DNA from: Aureispira sp. CCB-QB1
GTDB lineage: Bacteria; Bacteroidota; Bacteroidia; Chitinophagales; Saprospiraceae
Length of the DNA: 45,524 nt
Direction: 5' to 3'
Assembly: GCA_945870185.1 (NCBI GenBank)
Contig: CAMBRK010000031.1
Coordinates: 1-45,524, forward strand
The notes beneath the pieces were generated by a model that saw nothing but the letters and a program-made list of their open reading frames with translations, did not search any database and was not told where the DNA came from. A program made the translations under genes and the position numbers. Below are positions 18,553 to 26,928 of the stretch, piece after piece (the first letter of the stretch is position 1; the number at the start of each line of letters is the position of its first letter).

Positions 18553-19833
18553 ATGTTAGAAATAGGTGTAATTAGAGATCAAAAAGAAAAAGTTTTATCT
18601 GGACTTAAAACAAAAAATTGTAATCAGGAGCAGCTAGAATTACTAGACAAAATCATTCAGGAAGATGACAACAGGAAATCGACACAGACCAATTTGGACA
18701 ATTTATTGTCACGATCCAATAAGCTAGCTGGAGAAATTGGCGCTTTGTTTAAATCTGGAAATGCAGAGCAGGCCAATGTTTTAAAAGATGAAGTAGCAGC
18801 GCTCAAGGAAGAAATCAAGTCTTTAGATAATCAACTCAAAGCGTGCAAAGATGCCTTGGATGAAATGATTATTCAATTACCCAACTTACCTCACGAATCC
18901 GTTCCTCAAGGCAAAAAGCCTGAGGATAATGAAGTTTTTAAAGGTTGGGATGCGCCTATGCCTGAATTGGCACCGGGTTCATTGCCACATTGGGAGCTGG
19001 CAGAAAAATATGATTTGATCAGTTTTAAGGATGGTGTAACGTTGACAGGTTCTGGTTTTCCCGTGTATAAAGGAAAGGGTGCTAGACTACAGAGGGCGCT
19101 GATTAATTTCTTTTTGGATGAAGCAGTGGCTGCGGGATATCATGAAATCCAACCTCCTTTGATGGTCAATAAAGAATCAGCGCGTGCAACAGGCCAACTG
19201 CCTGATAAAGAAGGCCAAATGTATCATTGTGAAAAGGATGATTTCTATCTGATACCCACTGCAGAAGTTCCTTTGACCAATCTTTATAGAGATACCATAC
19301 TCCAAAAAGCTGATTTTCCGATCAAAATGACAGGATATACACCTTGTTTCAGGAGAGAAGCGGGCTCATATGGTGCTGACGTAAAGGGTCTCAATCGCTT
19401 GCATCAGTTTGATAAAATTGAAATAGTAAGATTGGAGCATCCTGAAAACTCTTATGATGTCTTGATGGAAATGGTGGCACATGTAGAGGGATTATTACAA
19501 AAGTTGGAGTTACCATTTAGAATTTTGAGACTTTGTGGTGGTGATATGAGTTTTAACTCTGCATTGACATTTGATTTCGAAACTTGGTCGGCTGCCCAAG
19601 GCAGATGGCTCGAGGTATCTTCTGTGTCTAATTTTGAAACCTTCCAGGCCAATAGGATGAAGTTAAGGTTTAAGGATGAAGACGGCAAAACTAGGTTGGC
19701 GCATACTCTCAATGGCAGTGCATTAGCTTTAGCTAGAATCGTCGCTACTTTGTTAGAAAACCATCAAACACCAATAGGTATACGCATTCCAGCAGCGTTA
19801 ATACCTTATACAGGATTTGATTTGATTTCTTAA
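18553..19833 (+). CDS. serS: Seryl-tRNA synthetase
   Basis: SerS charges tRNA-Ser in the cytoplasm. The N-terminal coiled-coil arm that holds the tRNA (residues ~25-105, with long Lys/Glu/Leu helices) is followed by the class II catalytic core with motif 2 (TGYTPCFRREAGSYG) and motif 3 (NGSALALARIVATLLENHQ). The 426-residue length is standard. Divergent from rho. Confidence 0.97.
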   Translation: MLEIGVIRDQKEKVLSGLKTKNCNQEQLELLDKIIQEDDNRKSTQTNLDNLLSRSNKLAGEIGALFKSGNAEQANVLKDEVAALKEEIKSLDNQLKACKDALDEMIIQLPNLPHESVPQGKKPEDNEVFKGWDAPMPELAPGSLPHWELAEKYDLISFKDGVTLTGSGFPVYKGKGARLQRALINFFLDEAVAAGYHEIQPPLMVNKESARATGQLPDKEGQMYHCEKDDFYLIPTAEVPLTNLYRDTILQKADFPIKMTGYTPCFRREAGSYGADVKGLNRLHQFDKIEIVRLEHPENSYDVLMEMVAHVEGLLQKLELPFRILRLCGGDMSFNSALTFDFETWSAAQGRWLEVSSVSNFETFQANRMKLRFKDEDGKTRLAHTLNGSALALARIVATLLENHQTPIGIRIPAALIPYTGFDLIS

Positions 19834-19985
19834 TTAAAATGAACTGAACAATTTTTGGAAAAATTTAACTAAAGTTAGGCTGTGACCTGAAACTTTTAGT
19901 CATGTCTAATAGTTATATCAATTGATTTTTTCTTGAGTTTAAAGTAAAATCATTTTTTAAAACAATTAAATTAATATCAAAATTT

Positions 19986-20678
19986 ATGGACATAGGTTAT
20001 TTAATCATTATGGGTGTGTTTTCTGTCATAGGAATGGTGATCGGTGGCAGGCTTAAATCAAAATTTTCCCATTATTCAAAAATAGGAGTGCGTAACGGCA
20101 AAAGTGGTTATGATGTAGCCATAGATATGCTCAGGCATTACGGTATCAATGACGTCCGAGTTGTAGAGGGTCAAGGTTTCCTTTCAGATCACTACAATCC
20201 TGCTACCAAAACCGTAGCTCTTTCACCAGATGTTTTTCATGGAAGGTCGATAGCGTCTGCAGCTGTAAGTGCGCACGAGGTAGGTCACGCAGTGCAACAT
20301 GCACAAGCTTATAGTATGCTGCAATTAAGATCAAAACTTGTACCTGTGGTTCAGTTTAGTTCTAGCATACAACAGATTTTATTTTTGGGCACTATGATGA
20401 CCATTGGCTCAGGTTTAGGAGGTACATTGATGTTGATCTTGGTTGCTACTTTCGGGGCTACAGCACTCTTTAGCTTAATTACTTTACCAGTAGAGTTTGA
20501 TGCGTCCAATCGTGCATTGGCTTGGCTCGATGATTCAGGATACCTGAAGGGAGCCGAGCATGATGGTGCCAAGGATGCTTTATGGTGGGCTGCCATGACC
20601 TATGTATCTGCTGCTTTAGGTGCCTTAGTCATGTTTCTCTACTTTTTGTTAAGATTTATGGGTAGCAACAATGATTAA
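19986..20678 (+). CDS. YugP-like zinc metallopeptidase, membrane-bound
   Basis: The 230-residue protein belongs to the zinc peptidase family PF04298 (YugP). The N-terminal membrane helix (YLIIMGVFSVIGMVIGG) is followed by the zinc motif HEVGH at residues 97-101 in AAVSAHEVGHAVQHA, and by two or three further hydrophobic segments. EFDASNRALAWL, conserved in the family, is present. Physiological substrate unknown. It lies 36 bp upstream of frr. Confidence 0.88.
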   Translation: MDIGYLIIMGVFSVIGMVIGGRLKSKFSHYSKIGVRNGKSGYDVAIDMLRHYGINDVRVVEGQGFLSDHYNPATKTVALSPDVFHGRSIASAAVSAHEVGHAVQHAQAYSMLQLRSKLVPVVQFSSSIQQILFLGTMMTIGSGLGGTLMLILVATFGATALFSLITLPVEFDASNRALAWLDDSGYLKGAEHDGAKDALWWAAMTYVSAALGALVMFLYFLLRFMGSNND

Positions 20679-20683
20679 TTTTA

Positions 20684-20691
20684 TAATTTTG
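20684..20691 (+). promoter_or_regulatory. -7 element of frr
   Basis: TAATTTTG, 23 nt before the frr ATG. The -33 region is poor (TTTATG). Confidence 0.5.
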
Positions 20692-20714
20692 CGCTTCAAA
20701 ATTTTTAGATAGTT

Positions 20715-21278
20715 ATGATAGAGGAATTTGAAGAACATATTCTGCAGGCGTCAGAGCACTTTGATAAGGCGATTGAACACTTGGTTTTTGAACTGAATAA
20801 AATCAGAGCCGGTAAAGCTTCACCTGCTATGTTGAATGGATTAATGGTAGATTATTACGGTAGTCCTACTCCATTGTCTCAAGTGGCTAATGTCAGCACA
20901 CCTGATGCTAGGACAATTGCCATTCAGCCTTGGGAGAAGAAAATGTTGGCCTTGATAGAGAAAGCCATCTTTGAAGCCAATCTTGGGATTACACCCATGA
21001 ATGATGGTGAAGTAGTGAGACTGATGATACCACCGATGAGTGAAGAACGACGTGTGGCTATGGTCAAACAATCTAAGCAAGCAGGAGAAGAGTCTCGAGT
21101 AGCGATCCGAGCCCACAGACATAAAATCATGGATTTTATCAAAAAACAGGTCAAAGATGGATTTCCTGAGGATATGGGTAAGAGGAAGGAAGATGAAGTC
21201 CAGAAAACCATAGATGGTTATATGGCCAAAATTGAAAAGATGCTCGAAGCTAAAGAAAAAGATATCATGACGGTATAA
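20715..21278 (+). CDS. frr: Ribosome recycling factor
   Basis: RRF with EF-G splits the post-termination ribosome. The 187-residue protein has the conserved LNKIRAGKASPAMLNGLMVDYYG, a beta-rich domain II (TPDARTIAIQPWEK), and the C-terminal helix with RRVAMVKQSKQAGEESRVAIR. Length is standard. pyrH, often beside frr, is not here; the upstream neighbour is the zinc peptidase gene. Confidence 0.96.
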   Translation: MIEEFEEHILQASEHFDKAIEHLVFELNKIRAGKASPAMLNGLMVDYYGSPTPLSQVANVSTPDARTIAIQPWEKKMLALIEKAIFEANLGITPMNDGEVVRLMIPPMSEERRVAMVKQSKQAGEESRVAIRAHRHKIMDFIKKQVKDGFPEDMGKRKEDEVQKTIDGYMAKIEKMLEAKEKDIMTV

Positions 21279-21447
21279 TAGTTGCTTAGTAGCCGTAAGG
21301 TTTTTACTCATAAGATCATAAGATTGCAATTTTTTCGATTTTATTTTGTCTTTTGTGGCACCCAGTGTTGACATAGATCTCTCAAAATCATTAATTTGCA
21401 ATCTTTTTTATTTAAGGCCAATACAAAATATTCAAATGTATTATAAG
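21279..21447. other. Gene-free stretch after frr
   Basis: I see no terminator hairpin and no gene here; the sequence is AT-rich and leads into the palindromic element at 21448. The stretch from 21677 to 21939, on the other side of that element, is likewise without a recognisable gene. Confidence 0.5.
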
Positions 21448-21676
21448 TTCTACTTTGGCACATTTGAAATTTTCGCACTATGAATGTCATAAAATGGGTT
21501 TCTCAGTCGATAAATCTCCTTCGAAATGACGATTCAAGTTATTTTTTGGGTGGATATAAAGTGGGTTCGAATTCGTCGACCCCACTTTGTATTCACCACT
21601 TCACAATTTTACAAGCGTAATTTCGATCCACGAAGTGGAAAGAAATCTGATTTTGATGTAATTTGCCAAAGTAGAA
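21448..21676. repeat. MITE-like palindromic element (229 bp) with 13-bp terminal inverted repeats
   Basis: TTCTACTTTGGCA at 21448-21460 is exactly repeated in inverted orientation at 21664-21676. At the centre is a strong hairpin, AAAGTGGG (21558-21565) and CCCACTTT (21581-21588), around a TTCGAATTCGTCGA core. Sequence just outside the central arms is also partly complementary (GGTGGATAT versus the complement of GTATTCACC). No coding capacity. Inside is TTCGAAATGACGATTC, similar to words common in dispersed Bacteroidota repeats. No clear target-site duplication was identified. Confidence 0.6.
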
Positions 21677-21939
21677 TTAGAACCTGCTGAAAAAGTCAAA
21701 ATCTACCAATTAAAAGACAGCTAAAAGCGGTATAACTGCCGTCCACATCGGGCAAAATACTGACTGAAGTGCAAATGTTTTAATCAATATGAGCAAAAAA
21801 TCATGCACCGAAACCAATAAATATCAATACATTTATTTAATAATCAATTATTTAGCTTAAACCAAGCAGTCTTGCCTAAATACAGGGTTTTAAGTTTTGA
21901 TAAAATAAAACATTCCATTACATCAAAACATCCACTAAT

Positions 21940-21979
21940 AAAAAAAGGCTTCCTGATTTACATCAGAAAGCCTTTTTTT
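21940..21979. terminator. Terminator of the Cys-rich protein gene
   Basis: AAAAAAAGGCTT.CTGAT pairs with ATCAG.AAGCCTTTTTTT, a long stem with A- and T-runs on both sides, 17 bp from the stop codon of the minus-strand gene. Bidirectional in principle. Confidence 0.92.
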
Positions 21980-21995
21980 ATTTCAGAATAAATAA

Positions 21996-22460
21996 TTACT
22001 TCGCTCCTTCTTTTTTGGAAGAACAAGCTTTTGCTCCATCTTTTTTGCAGCAAGATTTTCCAGCTGCACTTCCAGCACAAGCTTTAGTCTCTACTTTATT
22101 TCCATTAGCATCTTTTTCCATAGATGCTGCTGCTACTCTTGTAAATGAATTTTTATCTGCATCGAATTGAACTTCATTCCAGCTGATTTTTCCAGAGTTA
22201 CTGCATACTGCTTTTTCGTAGTATGAAGTTGCACCAGAAATTTCACAAGTTCTTTTAGTGATTGCACCATTTGCTGCTACCATAGCTGCATCGGCTTCCA
22301 TTACAAAACTTGCAACTTTAGTATCAGATTTTACATCCGAAGTAGCTGTCTTTTTTGATGCACAACAAGCCTTACCAGCAGATGCAGACTTCGAGCATTG
22401 TGCATTTGATGAGAAAGATGCTACTAAGATGAAAGAAAATAATAAAAATAAATGTTTCAT
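21996..22460 (-). CDS. Secreted Cys/Lys/Ala-rich protein, possibly metal-binding
   Basis: A 154-residue protein with signal peptide (MKHLFLLFSFILVASFSSNA). The mature chain has nine cysteines at positions 22, 32, 33, 72, 86, 128, 137, 138 and 146. The two ends mirror each other: AGKACCASKK near the N-terminus and AGKSCCKKDGAKACSSKK at the C-terminus, with a less charged middle. I do not recognise the family. CC pairs with many Lys suggest metal binding or disulfide clusters, but this is inference. Single gene with its own terminator. Confidence 0.75.
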   Translation of the reverse strand: MKHLFLLFSFILVASFSSNAQCSKSASAGKACCASKKTATSDVKSDTKVASFVMEADAAMVAANGAITKRTCEISGATSYYEKAVCSNSGKISWNEVQFDADKNSFTRVAAASMEKDANGNKVETKACAGSAAGKSCCKKDGAKACSSKKEGAK

Positions 22461-22769
22461 TTTTTTTAATTTAATAGTGATAAATGATGTGTCTAAATAA
22501 TGTTCTTGTTTAAAACAGTGTAAAAATAACGCAAAATTTGAATACGAAGTATATATTGATAAAATATTATTAAAATTTTAACAGTTTTAAATCCTATTTT
22601 GAGAAATTTACTTCGTTATGATGTGTAGAAGCGTTTTTTGGGGATTAAATAACTGATAAAATGAATGTATCGCCATAGAATGCATCCCATTTTAAAATCA
22701 AGATTTTTCATCATCAATATCTTAATATTAAAGTGGATTTGATCATTTCAATTATTTTAAACTCCGTTT
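22461..22769. other. AT-rich intergenic gap
   Basis: Apart from the bamD promoter at its right end I see no gene, hairpin or repeat in this stretch. Confidence 0.5.
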
Positions 22770-22802
22770 TTTACAAATATTGATAAAAAAAGTATAATTT
22801 TG
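22770..22802 (+). promoter_or_regulatory. Promoter of the bamD operon (near-leaderless)
   Basis: TTTA (22770-22773), a 21-nt spacer and TAATTTTG (22795-22802). The bamD ATG begins 7 nt after the box, so the mRNA would have almost no leader. Confidence 0.65.
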
Positions 22803-22809
22803 CACCCTT

Positions 22810-23610
22810 ATGAAGTTTTTGCATCTCTTTAGTTTAATTTTTACCCTTATGCTCGTGTCCTGCAAGTCAGAATTCGAAGCACTGCGCACAAGTAATCAGC
22901 CCGAGAAAGTGTACAAAGCAGCCAACAAATATTACGAAAATAAGGAATACGATCGGGCCATATCTTTATATGATATTGTTATACAGTTTTACCGAGGTAG
23001 GCAAGAAGCTGAAGACTTATTTTTCAAGTATGCACATGCTCATTACAATATCGGCGACTATATATTAGCATCAACTTATTTTAAAAATTATACCAATACA
23101 TTTGCTAATAGTCTCAATAAGCAAGAAGCTGAATACATGGCAGCCTACTCCAATTATCGTTTGTCTCCCAACTTTAAATTAGATCAATCATACACCGCAA
23201 AAGCTATTGAAGGCTTTGAGCAATTTATAAACTTATACCCAGGGACTGAAAGGGCTGAGTTGGCCAATAAACTCATCGATGAGATGAGGCGAAAGTTAGA
23301 GAAAAAATCCTTTGAACAAGGAGTTTTGTATTACAAAATAGGTCAATATCAAGCAGCGGTGACTTCTTTTCAAAACACATTAAAGGATTTTCCAGAATCC
23401 GATAAATTGGAAGAAGTAAGGGTTTTGATATTAAAAGCAAGTTTTACGCTTGCACAAAACAGTATCTATGAGAAGCAAGGAGACCGTTTTAATGAAACAA
23501 TAGAACACTACAATACGTTTATAAAAAAGCATCCGAAATCAAAGTGGCTCAAAGAAGCGCGAGATATCGAAAAAGAATCTAAATCAGAGTTAAAAAAAAT
23601 CAAAGCATGA
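22810..23610 (+). CDS. bamD: Outer membrane assembly lipoprotein BamD
   Basis: BamD is the essential lipoprotein of the BAM complex that inserts beta-barrel proteins into the outer membrane. The lipobox LVSC is at Cys18 (MKFLHLFSLIFTLMLVSC), followed by tetratricopeptide repeats (YYENKEYDRAISLYD, HYNIGDYILASTYFKNY, YYKIGQYQAAVTSFQNTL). The start is fixed by the signal peptide even though a promoter lies only 7 nt upstream. The stop overlaps the rpoZ start by 4 bp (ATGA). Confidence 0.94.
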   Translation: MKFLHLFSLIFTLMLVSCKSEFEALRTSNQPEKVYKAANKYYENKEYDRAISLYDIVIQFYRGRQEAEDLFFKYAHAHYNIGDYILASTYFKNYTNTFANSLNKQEAEYMAAYSNYRLSPNFKLDQSYTAKAIEGFEQFINLYPGTERAELANKLIDEMRRKLEKKSFEQGVLYYKIGQYQAAVTSFQNTLKDFPESDKLEEVRVLILKASFTLAQNSIYEKQGDRFNETIEHYNTFIKKHPKSKWLKEARDIEKESKSELKKIKA

Positions 23611-23954
23611 CAAGTGACATCAAATCGAAGATCCAAGGTTTGGATCCAAATGTAAGGGCAAGAGACGTAAAATCTTTTGCAGGTCAAACATCATCTGTTT
23701 ATGAATCCATTGCAGTGATTTCAGCAAGGGCGGAACAAATTTCAGTAGATATTAAAAATGAACTTCACGATAAGCTTGAGGAGTTTGCTGTGTCTTCCGA
23801 AACCATAGAAGAAATCATGGAAAATAAAGAGCAAATCGAAATCAGTAAGTTTTACGAAAGGCTCCCAAACCCTGTAATCATCGCTTCTGAAGAATTTTTG
23901 AAGGGTGATTTGGCTTTTGAGTATAAGGAACCCAAAGTAACTCACGAAGAATAA
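23607..23954 (+). CDS. rpoZ: RNA polymerase omega subunit-like protein
   Basis: The 115-residue protein has the omega/RpoZ core: SVYESIAVISARAEQISVDIKNELHDKLEEFA. Omega binds the beta' subunit and supports polymerase assembly. In Bacteroidota this divergent form lies between bamD and coaBC, exactly as here. An acidic C-terminal tail (EYKEPKVTHEE) follows. Confidence 0.88.
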   Translation: MTSDIKSKIQGLDPNVRARDVKSFAGQTSSVYESIAVISARAEQISVDIKNELHDKLEEFAVSSETIEEIMENKEQIEISKFYERLPNPVIIASEEFLKGDLAFEYKEPKVTHEE

Positions 23955-23968
23955 AAACATCTTACGGG

Positions 23969-25162
23969 TTGCCTTCTGGAAAAAAAATATTGCTGGGAAT
24001 CTCAGGAAGTATTGCGGCTTACAAGTCAGCGATACTTTGTAGACTACTCATAAAAAAAGAATATCAAGTAAAAGTAGTCATGACTGATGCCGCGACTGCA
24101 TTTATTACTCCACTTACGTTATCTACTTTATCTGGTCATGAAGTCATGTTGGATTGGTCAGATGGCAACACATGGAGTAATCATGTGGAAGTAGGTCTTT
24201 GGGCAGATTTGATGGTGATAGCTCCGGCTACTGCGGCAACCTTATCCAAAATGGCTCATGGTCATGCGGATAATATTTTAATAGCCACCTATCTTTCTGC
24301 AAAATGTCCTGTTATGGTAGCACCTGCTATGGATCTGGATATGTGGGTACATCCTTCTACAAAAAACAATATCAAAACCTTACAATCTTTTAATAATCAC
24401 ATCATTCCTGTGGGGCATGGCTTTTTAGCCAGTGGCTTGACAGGAGACGGTCGTATGGCAGAGCCTGAGGATATTTTGGATTATATCCATAATTTTTTTG
24501 CTACATCATTAGATTTAAAGGGCAAAAAGGTACTGCTAACTGCAGGTCCTACCTACGAAGCCATCGATCCCGTGAGATACATAGGTAACCACAGTAGTGG
24601 GAAAATGGGTTTTGCTATAGCTAAACAATGCGCCGATAGGGGAGCAGAAGTGGTTATGGTATCAGGACCTACATCACAGCTATCCACTCACTCGGGGATC
24701 AATCTTATAAAAGTAAGTTCTGCTCAGCAAATGTATAATATGTGTAATGAGCATTTTGAATCATCAGATATCATTATATTGGCAGCGGCGGTCGCCGATT
24801 ATCGTCCTGCAGTAGTTGCAGATAAAAAGATGAAAAAATCGGATGACGATATGAAAATAGAACTCGTCAGAACCATAGATATTGCAGCAACTTTGGGAAC
24901 TAAAAAGGCTAAAAATCAGATCATGGTGGGCTTTGCCTTGGAAACCAATGATGAAATCAATCATGCAAAACAAAAATTGCACAAGAAAAACCTCGATTTT
25001 ATCGTTCTTAATTCGTTAAGTGATCCGGGGGCTGGTTTTCAGCACGATACTAACAAAATCACAATCCTTGACAAATTAGGTAATGTCACCCCTTTTGAGT
25101 TGAAGTCAAAGGATGCCGTGGCCAAAGATATTATTGATTATTTAGTAAACTCATTGCGATGA
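23969..25162 (+). CDS. coaBC: Bifunctional phosphopantothenoylcysteine decarboxylase / phosphopantothenate-cysteine ligase
   Basis: CoaBC makes 4'-phosphopantetheine for CoA. The CoaC flavodomain (~1-175) shows GISGSIAAYKS, the catalytic histidine region WSNHVEVG and the PAMDLDMW motif (PxMNxxMW type). The CoaB ligase domain (~185-397) shows TAGPTYEAIDPVRYIGNHSSGKMG and AAAVADYRP. Start at TTG 23969, 14 bp after rpoZ; there is no ATG near the N-terminus. The stop overlaps the DUF4835 start (ATGA). Confidence 0.95.
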   Translation: MPSGKKILLGISGSIAAYKSAILCRLLIKKEYQVKVVMTDAATAFITPLTLSTLSGHEVMLDWSDGNTWSNHVEVGLWADLMVIAPATAATLSKMAHGHADNILIATYLSAKCPVMVAPAMDLDMWVHPSTKNNIKTLQSFNNHIIPVGHGFLASGLTGDGRMAEPEDILDYIHNFFATSLDLKGKKVLLTAGPTYEAIDPVRYIGNHSSGKMGFAIAKQCADRGAEVVMVSGPTSQLSTHSGINLIKVSSAQQMYNMCNEHFESSDIIILAAAVADYRPAVVADKKMKKSDDDMKIELVRTIDIAATLGTKKAKNQIMVGFALETNDEINHAKQKLHKKNLDFIVLNSLSDPGAGFQHDTNKITILDKLGNVTPFELKSKDAVAKDIIDYLVNSLR

Positions 25163-26079
25163 ACATTAAATTTTTTTTTGCTATCATCCTTTTAACGTGC
25201 TCTTTGAATCAGGGAGTATTTTCTCAGGAGCTCAATTTTAAGGTAAGTGTAATTACACAAGGAAGTATAAATTCTGTTACCAATGATCAGGTATTTTTCA
25301 AAAATCTTGAAAAAGGAATTATTGAACTCATGAATAATACGCAGTGGGGAGAAGATGTCTATAAAGATTATGAAAAAATAAAAGGAAATCTTCAATTAAC
25401 CATCACTGAAGAAGCCCAAGGTGTAGGTTTTAGAGCAGAGATTGCTTTACAAACTGAAAGACCAGTGTATAACTCTTCGTATATTACTCCTTTATTAAGC
25501 ATTATTGATAAAAGCGTAGTATTTACTTACAGTGATTTGCAGCCGCTTTTAAAAACGACCAATACTTTTTACGATAATCTATCATCTATTTTATCTTATT
25601 ATGCTTATTTGTCTATAGGGATGGATTATGAATCCTTTAGGATAAATGGTGGTGAGCCTTTTTTTTTAAAGGCACAAGAGGTGATTTCTTCCTTGAGTCC
25701 AGTTTATGCCCGTGATGAAGGATGGGGAAATACAAGTTTAGGTAAAAGAAATAGATTTTGGCTTATTGAGAATATATTGAGTCCTAGATTGAGACAGTTT
25801 AGACAAGCATTTTATGAATATCATCGTTTGGCTTTGGACAAGATGTATGAAGATAGTGATAAAAGCAGGGCTGTTCTTTTAAGTAATTTAACTTCTATAG
25901 GGCAGGCTAATTTGGAATATCCGGATTCTTTTTTACTTACTATGTTTGGAGATGTTAAAAAAAATGAAATTCTGGATATCTTCAAGATAGGAGACAAAGG
26001 ACAAAAAGATAAGGTTAAGGCTATCATGAATGGTATAGATCCGACAAAAAGGTCATTTTATGAAAATAACTTAAATTGA
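25159..26079 (+). CDS. DUF4835 family secreted protein
   Basis: A 306-residue exported protein (signal MNIKFFFAIILLTCSLNQGVFS). The QELNFKVSVITQGSI start, ELMNNTQWGEDVY and the GMDYESFRINGG(E)PFF block are characteristic of the DUF4835 family that follows coaBC in Bacteroidota. Function unknown; conservation next to bamD suggests an envelope role (inference). Starts by ATGA overlap with coaBC. Confidence 0.88.
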   Translation: MNIKFFFAIILLTCSLNQGVFSQELNFKVSVITQGSINSVTNDQVFFKNLEKGIIELMNNTQWGEDVYKDYEKIKGNLQLTITEEAQGVGFRAEIALQTERPVYNSSYITPLLSIIDKSVVFTYSDLQPLLKTTNTFYDNLSSILSYYAYLSIGMDYESFRINGGEPFFLKAQEVISSLSPVYARDEGWGNTSLGKRNRFWLIENILSPRLRQFRQAFYEYHRLALDKMYEDSDKSRAVLLSNLTSIGQANLEYPDSFLLTMFGDVKKNEILDIFKIGDKGQKDKVKAIMNGIDPTKRSFYENNLN

Positions 26080-26123
26080 TCTACAAGAATAAATTAATAA
26101 AGCCGTTTTTATTGATTTAATAA

Positions 26124-26729
26124 ATGGAAAATAAACATCAATATCGCCTGGCCATTTTTGCATCAGGTGGAGGTAGTAATGCCCGAGCCATTTTCGAGTA
26201 CTTTGAGAATCACTCATCCATAAAAGTAGTTTTAGTCATATCCAATAAATCACAAGTTGGCGTGCATCAGGTGGCGTCATCTTATGGAGTGGAGTCTGTT
26301 TTTCTACCCAAAAGTCAATTGTCAGAGCAGGATGTTTTGCTTCCTTTATTGCATTCGAGACATATCGACTTTATTGTTCTAGCAGGGTATTTACTGTTAA
26401 TACCGGATTGGCTCATAGCCGCTTTTCCAGATAAAATTTTTAATATACATCCATCTTTACTTCCCAAGTATGGAGGAAAAGGAATGTATGGTCACCACGT
26501 ACATGAAGCTGTAAAATCAAATCACGAGAAAGAGTCAGGTATGACTATTCATTTGGTAAACGAAAAATTTGATAAAGGTGAAATTTTATTTCAAGCCAAA
26601 ACCAAAGTTCAACCTGAGATGACTGCGGACGATATCGCAGCAGCTGTATTATTACTAGAGCATGAAAATTATGCGATTACAATAGAAAAATTTATTTTAG
26701 GAATACAAAATGGTGAAATAACAAATTAA
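26124..26729 (+). CDS. purN: Phosphoribosylglycinamide formyltransferase
   Basis: PurN transfers formyl from 10-formyl-THF to GAR, the third step of purine synthesis. Motifs: FASGGGSNA near the N-terminus, VLAGYLLLIP, the catalytic NIHPSLLPKYGGKGMYG block and the later D in EKFDKGEILFQ. 201 residues, standard. It starts 44 bp after DUF4835, where recN is often found in relatives. Confidence 0.95.
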   Translation: MENKHQYRLAIFASGGGSNARAIFEYFENHSSIKVVLVISNKSQVGVHQVASSYGVESVFLPKSQLSEQDVLLPLLHSRHIDFIVLAGYLLLIPDWLIAAFPDKIFNIHPSLLPKYGGKGMYGHHVHEAVKSNHEKESGMTIHLVNEKFDKGEILFQAKTKVQPEMTADDIAAAVLLLEHENYAITIEKFILGIQNGEITN

Positions 26730-26785
26730 ATTTCGTTAAACTTCGTTATTTTTATGTTAATTCCTTAGCAACTACATTACAAATA

Positions 26786-26816
26786 TTTAACATTTATATG
26801 TTTATGATTATCTTTG
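26786..26816 (+). promoter_or_regulatory. Promoter of the glycogen-binding/HhH gene
   Basis: TTTA (26786-26789), 19-nt spacer, TATCTTTG (26809-26816). It gives a ~110-nt leader before the ATG at 26929, in which I found no clear structure. Confidence 0.6.
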
Positions 26817-26928
26817 TGGCGTTGTCTGAACATCGCAAGGTTTTATAAAAGTTTCTGTGGAACGGATAACAGTTTGTAGGAGTGGAAAGCATAGTAGGGA
26901 TTTTTATCAATCTTAAAAATATAACATC

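Noticed and set aside
20841-21401. 186-residue minus-strand frame opposite frr
   Set aside because: Shadow of frr; no promoter, no domain.
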